Of a DNA stretch of 6,659 nt, positions 5,156 to 6,659 are shown one piece after another. A program made the position numbers and the translations under genes. The stretch lies in assembly GCA_009784095.1 (NCBI GenBank), contig WRDL01000082.1, positions 1 to 6,659 on the forward strand, given 5' to 3'. The stretch is from Coriobacteriia bacterium (GTDB taxonomy: Bacteria > Actinomycetota > Coriobacteriia > WRKU01). Below the pieces are notes generated by a model, which worked only from the letters and a program-made list of their open reading frames with translations, did no database searches and had not been told where the DNA came from. Each line of letters opens with the position of its first letter. Positions within the stretch are counted from its first letter, which is position 1.

Positions 5156-6442
5156 ATGAGCAAACGATCCAATCGATCCGACCAAAGCGCGCACAAGACA
5201 TGTGTGAGTCCACGTCTTACCTTGGTTATACTGATAGCATTTCTTCTCATGTGTCTATTGCTCGTGAGTGCTTGCGCGTCAGACAACGCACTCGATGAGC
5301 GCACCACTCAAGAAGAGAACGCTTCAGTACCGAGTGAACCGATCCTTGATCCGCAGCAGTGGCTTGAGGAGTATCCCGACCAGGTCAGATCATTCATGAC
5401 CGCCACAGAATCAGCTCCCGAGCATGATTATCTTGAACACTATCCGTGGTTGGCGACTATCTATGAAGGCAGCGGTTTCGCGAAGAGCTACTTCTCGCCG
5501 CGACCGCACCTTAACGCACTTGAGGACGTAAAAGCTACTCTTCGTATTAATGAGAAATCCCCCTCGAGCTGCTTTTCTTGTAAGACTCCGCAGTACACGA
5601 TCGCGGAGCTCAAAGATGCCGATGCCCTCTATAGCATGACGTTCTACGAGGTTTCAGATCAGATGACTCAGACTATCACGTGCTATGACTGCCACAAGAA
5701 CGAACCGGGGCGCGGTCAGGTGGGAAGGTCCGGTTTTCGAGGTGGCTTTCTCGGCTCGACCCGACGGCATTTCAATGAGCAGTTCACCGATATTGATCAG
5801 GGAACCGCCTCCTGCGGGCAGTGCCATAACGAGTACTACTTCGATCCCGATACCAAAGCGGTCAAGCTACCGGGATCGTTGACCGACCCCAAGGATATCT
5901 TCGAGTTCTATCAGTCGATCGATTTCGTCGATTACGAGAATACTTTGACCGGCACCCAACATCTGAAAGCTCAGCATCCTGAGTTCCAGTCATACACGAA
6001 TAGTGTTCATGACGTGCGCGGACTGAGTTGTGCCGATTGCCATCTAGAGCGTGTGAATGGCCGCGGGGGGCAGTTCACGAATCATCGAATTACTGATCCG
6101 GTCGACTCACCGATCATTCGCAGAAGCGTGTGCTTGCCTTGTCATGGTGATGAAGGATCGCTCGAGTTGGTCGAGCGGACTCAAGCTCGCACAAAAGAGC
6201 AGACCGAGGCAATCGCCATCAGACTCGCGGCATTCACCGAGCGGTTTGGAGCTGCGGTGAGCGCGGGAAGTCTTGCAGAAGCACAGCTCGAAGAGCTACG
6301 CGCACTCAACCGCGAAGCGCAATGGTACTGGGATTGGGTTATTGTCGACAATGGTTACGGAGTGCACAACCCTACGCAAGCCAAAGAGTGTCTCGACAGG
6401 GCAGATGAACTACTGGCGCAAGCAGAAGCGCTCTTGCCGTAG
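5156..6442 (+). CDS. nrfA: Pentaheme cytochrome c nitrite reductase NrfA, lipoprotein form
   Basis: A 428-residue ammonia-forming nitrite reductase (nitrite to ammonium, six electrons). The signal peptide has a basic start, a hydrophobic core (about 21-37) and lipobox LVSAC with Cys40, so it should be lipid-anchored on the outer face of the membrane. Haem motifs in order: C139FSCK (CXXCK, the catalytic haem with Lys ligand), C176YDCH, C220GQCH, C292ADCH and C326LPCH, the NrfA pattern. Catalytic residues match by alignment to E. coli NrfA from memory: Arg130 (TLR), Tyr227 (NEYYF) and His274 (KAQHPEF). Glu226, Tyr227, Lys271 and Gln273 match the calcium site, so this is the calcium-containing class. 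The C-terminal helices (REAQWYWDW, NGYGVHNP) are also typical. It is shorter than Gram-negative NrfA, and the spacing from the catalytic Arg to haem 1 is compressed. The regulator gene is divergent upstream; no nrfH lies upstream or directly downstream in view. Confidence 0.96.
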   Translation: MSKRSNRSDQSAHKTCVSPRLTLVILIAFLLMCLLLVSACASDNALDERTTQEENASVPSEPILDPQQWLEEYPDQVRSFMTATESAPEHDYLEHYPWLATIYEGSGFAKSYFSPRPHLNALEDVKATLRINEKSPSSCFSCKTPQYTIAELKDADALYSMTFYEVSDQMTQTITCYDCHKNEPGRGQVGRSGFRGGFLGSTRRHFNEQFTDIDQGTASCGQCHNEYYFDPDTKAVKLPGSLTDPKDIFEFYQSIDFVDYENTLTGTQHLKAQHPEFQSYTNSVHDVRGLSCADCHLERVNGRGGQFTNHRITDPVDSPIIRRSVCLPCHGDEGSLELVERTQARTKEQTEAIAIRLAAFTERFGAAVSAGSLAEAQLEELRALNREAQWYWDWVIVDNGYGVHNPTQAKECLDRADELLAQAEALLP

Positions 6443-6469
6443 ACTCTCGATCTCAGTCATGTTTTTGAT

Positions 6470-6506
6470 GACAAGTCCTATCGAAATGGTGGGACTTGTT
6501 CTTTTT
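6470..6506 (+). terminator. Rho-independent terminator of nrfA
   Basis: ACAAGTCC (6471-6478) pairs perfectly with GGACTTGT (6492-6499). The stem extends inward through TATC/GGTG (6479-6482 with 6488-6491, two G-U pairs) to a five-base loop GAAAT, and is followed by TCTTTTT. It begins 27 bases after the stop and ends the nrfA transcript, so any electron-transfer partner further downstream would need its own promoter or read-through. Confidence 0.85.
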
Positions 6507-6529
6507 GCGCTTCTTTCAGCCTTGCCTGA

Positions 6530-6556
6530 GGACAAAGGCACCGACCCCACTGTCCC
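6530..6556 (-). repeat. REP-like intergenic element, inverted copy 3
   Basis: Read on the minus strand it starts GGGACAGTGGGG and ends CCTTTGTCC, matching 24 of 28 aligned positions of the element at 1758-1786 with one gap. The ends GGACA/TGTCC are complementary and GGGG/CC lie inside, so an imperfect hairpin is possible. Like the others it sits just after a gene, here 24 bases beyond the T-run of the terminator. Confidence 0.55.
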
Positions 6557-6622
6557 AATCACTCTCCCAAGCACGAAATCAACGAAAAAGTGAACAGAAT
6601 TCAACTCCAAGGTAACGAGAAA

Positions 6623-6659
6623 ATGGAGATGAACAAGGCAAGGACCCTGTCAGCTTACA
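6623..6659 (+). CDS. Possible start of a further gene (3' cut by window edge)
   Basis: ATG at 6623 opens a frame reading MEMNKARTLSAY to the window edge. AAGG at 6609-6612 is a mediocre ribosome binding site, ten bases ahead. Twelve codons are too few to recognise a product; this is a candidate only. Confidence 0.22.
   Translation, partial: MEMNKARTLSAY

Noticed and set aside
6273..6593. 106-residue frame overlapping the end of nrfA and running through its terminator
   Set aside because: It crosses the conserved NrfA C-terminus, the terminator stem and a REP-like element in another frame and has no ribosome binding site.
1..6659. tRNA, rRNA, CRISPR array or insertion-sequence transposase
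   Set aside because: No cloverleaf, rRNA-like stretch, regularly spaced short repeats or transposase motifs were seen; the only tandem repeats are the coding 582-base units and the short REP-like copies.

Overview
The window looks like part of the chromosome of a Gram-positive (monoderm) anaerobe, most plausibly an Actinomycetota of the class Coriobacteriia (Eggerthellaceae type). The grounds are moderate GC (mid-fifties percent by eye), a BIG2-repeat surface protein with a sortase-like C-terminus, a pentaheme nitrite reductase made as a lipoprotein, and a Crp-type regulator of the kind abundant in that group. The assignment is inferred from gene content and style and is only moderately certain.

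Layout: 1-1737 (+) is the 3' part of a large surface-protein gene built on a 194-residue repeat (one BIG2 domain plus one unnamed domain of about 113 residues), ending in a Pro-rich stalk, a TPKAG sorting-like motif, a membrane helix and a basic tail. 1738-2053 is non-coding: two degenerate REP-like copies, a terminator-like hairpin and the leader of the next gene. 2054-4213 (+) is an intact katG (catalase-peroxidase), followed by a strong terminator whose 3' arm repeats 12 bases of the hairpin upstream of katG. 4360-5043 (-) is a Crp/Fnr-family regulator, convergent with katG and divergent from the next gene across 112 bp that contain a TGTTG-N6-CAACA palindrome. 5156-6442 (+) is nrfA, with one CXXCK and four CXXCH haem motifs behind a lipobox. 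6443-6659 holds a strong terminator, an inverted third copy of the REP-like element, and possibly the first codons of another gene.

Functionally, the right half reads as a respiratory and stress-defence cluster. NrfA reduces nitrite to ammonium on the outer face of the membrane and probably answers to the divergent Crp-type regulator, while KatG removes hydrogen peroxide in the cytoplasm. No NrfH (quinol-oxidising partner) gene lies next to nrfA inside the window, so its electron donor is an open question. The surface protein appears unrelated to these genes.
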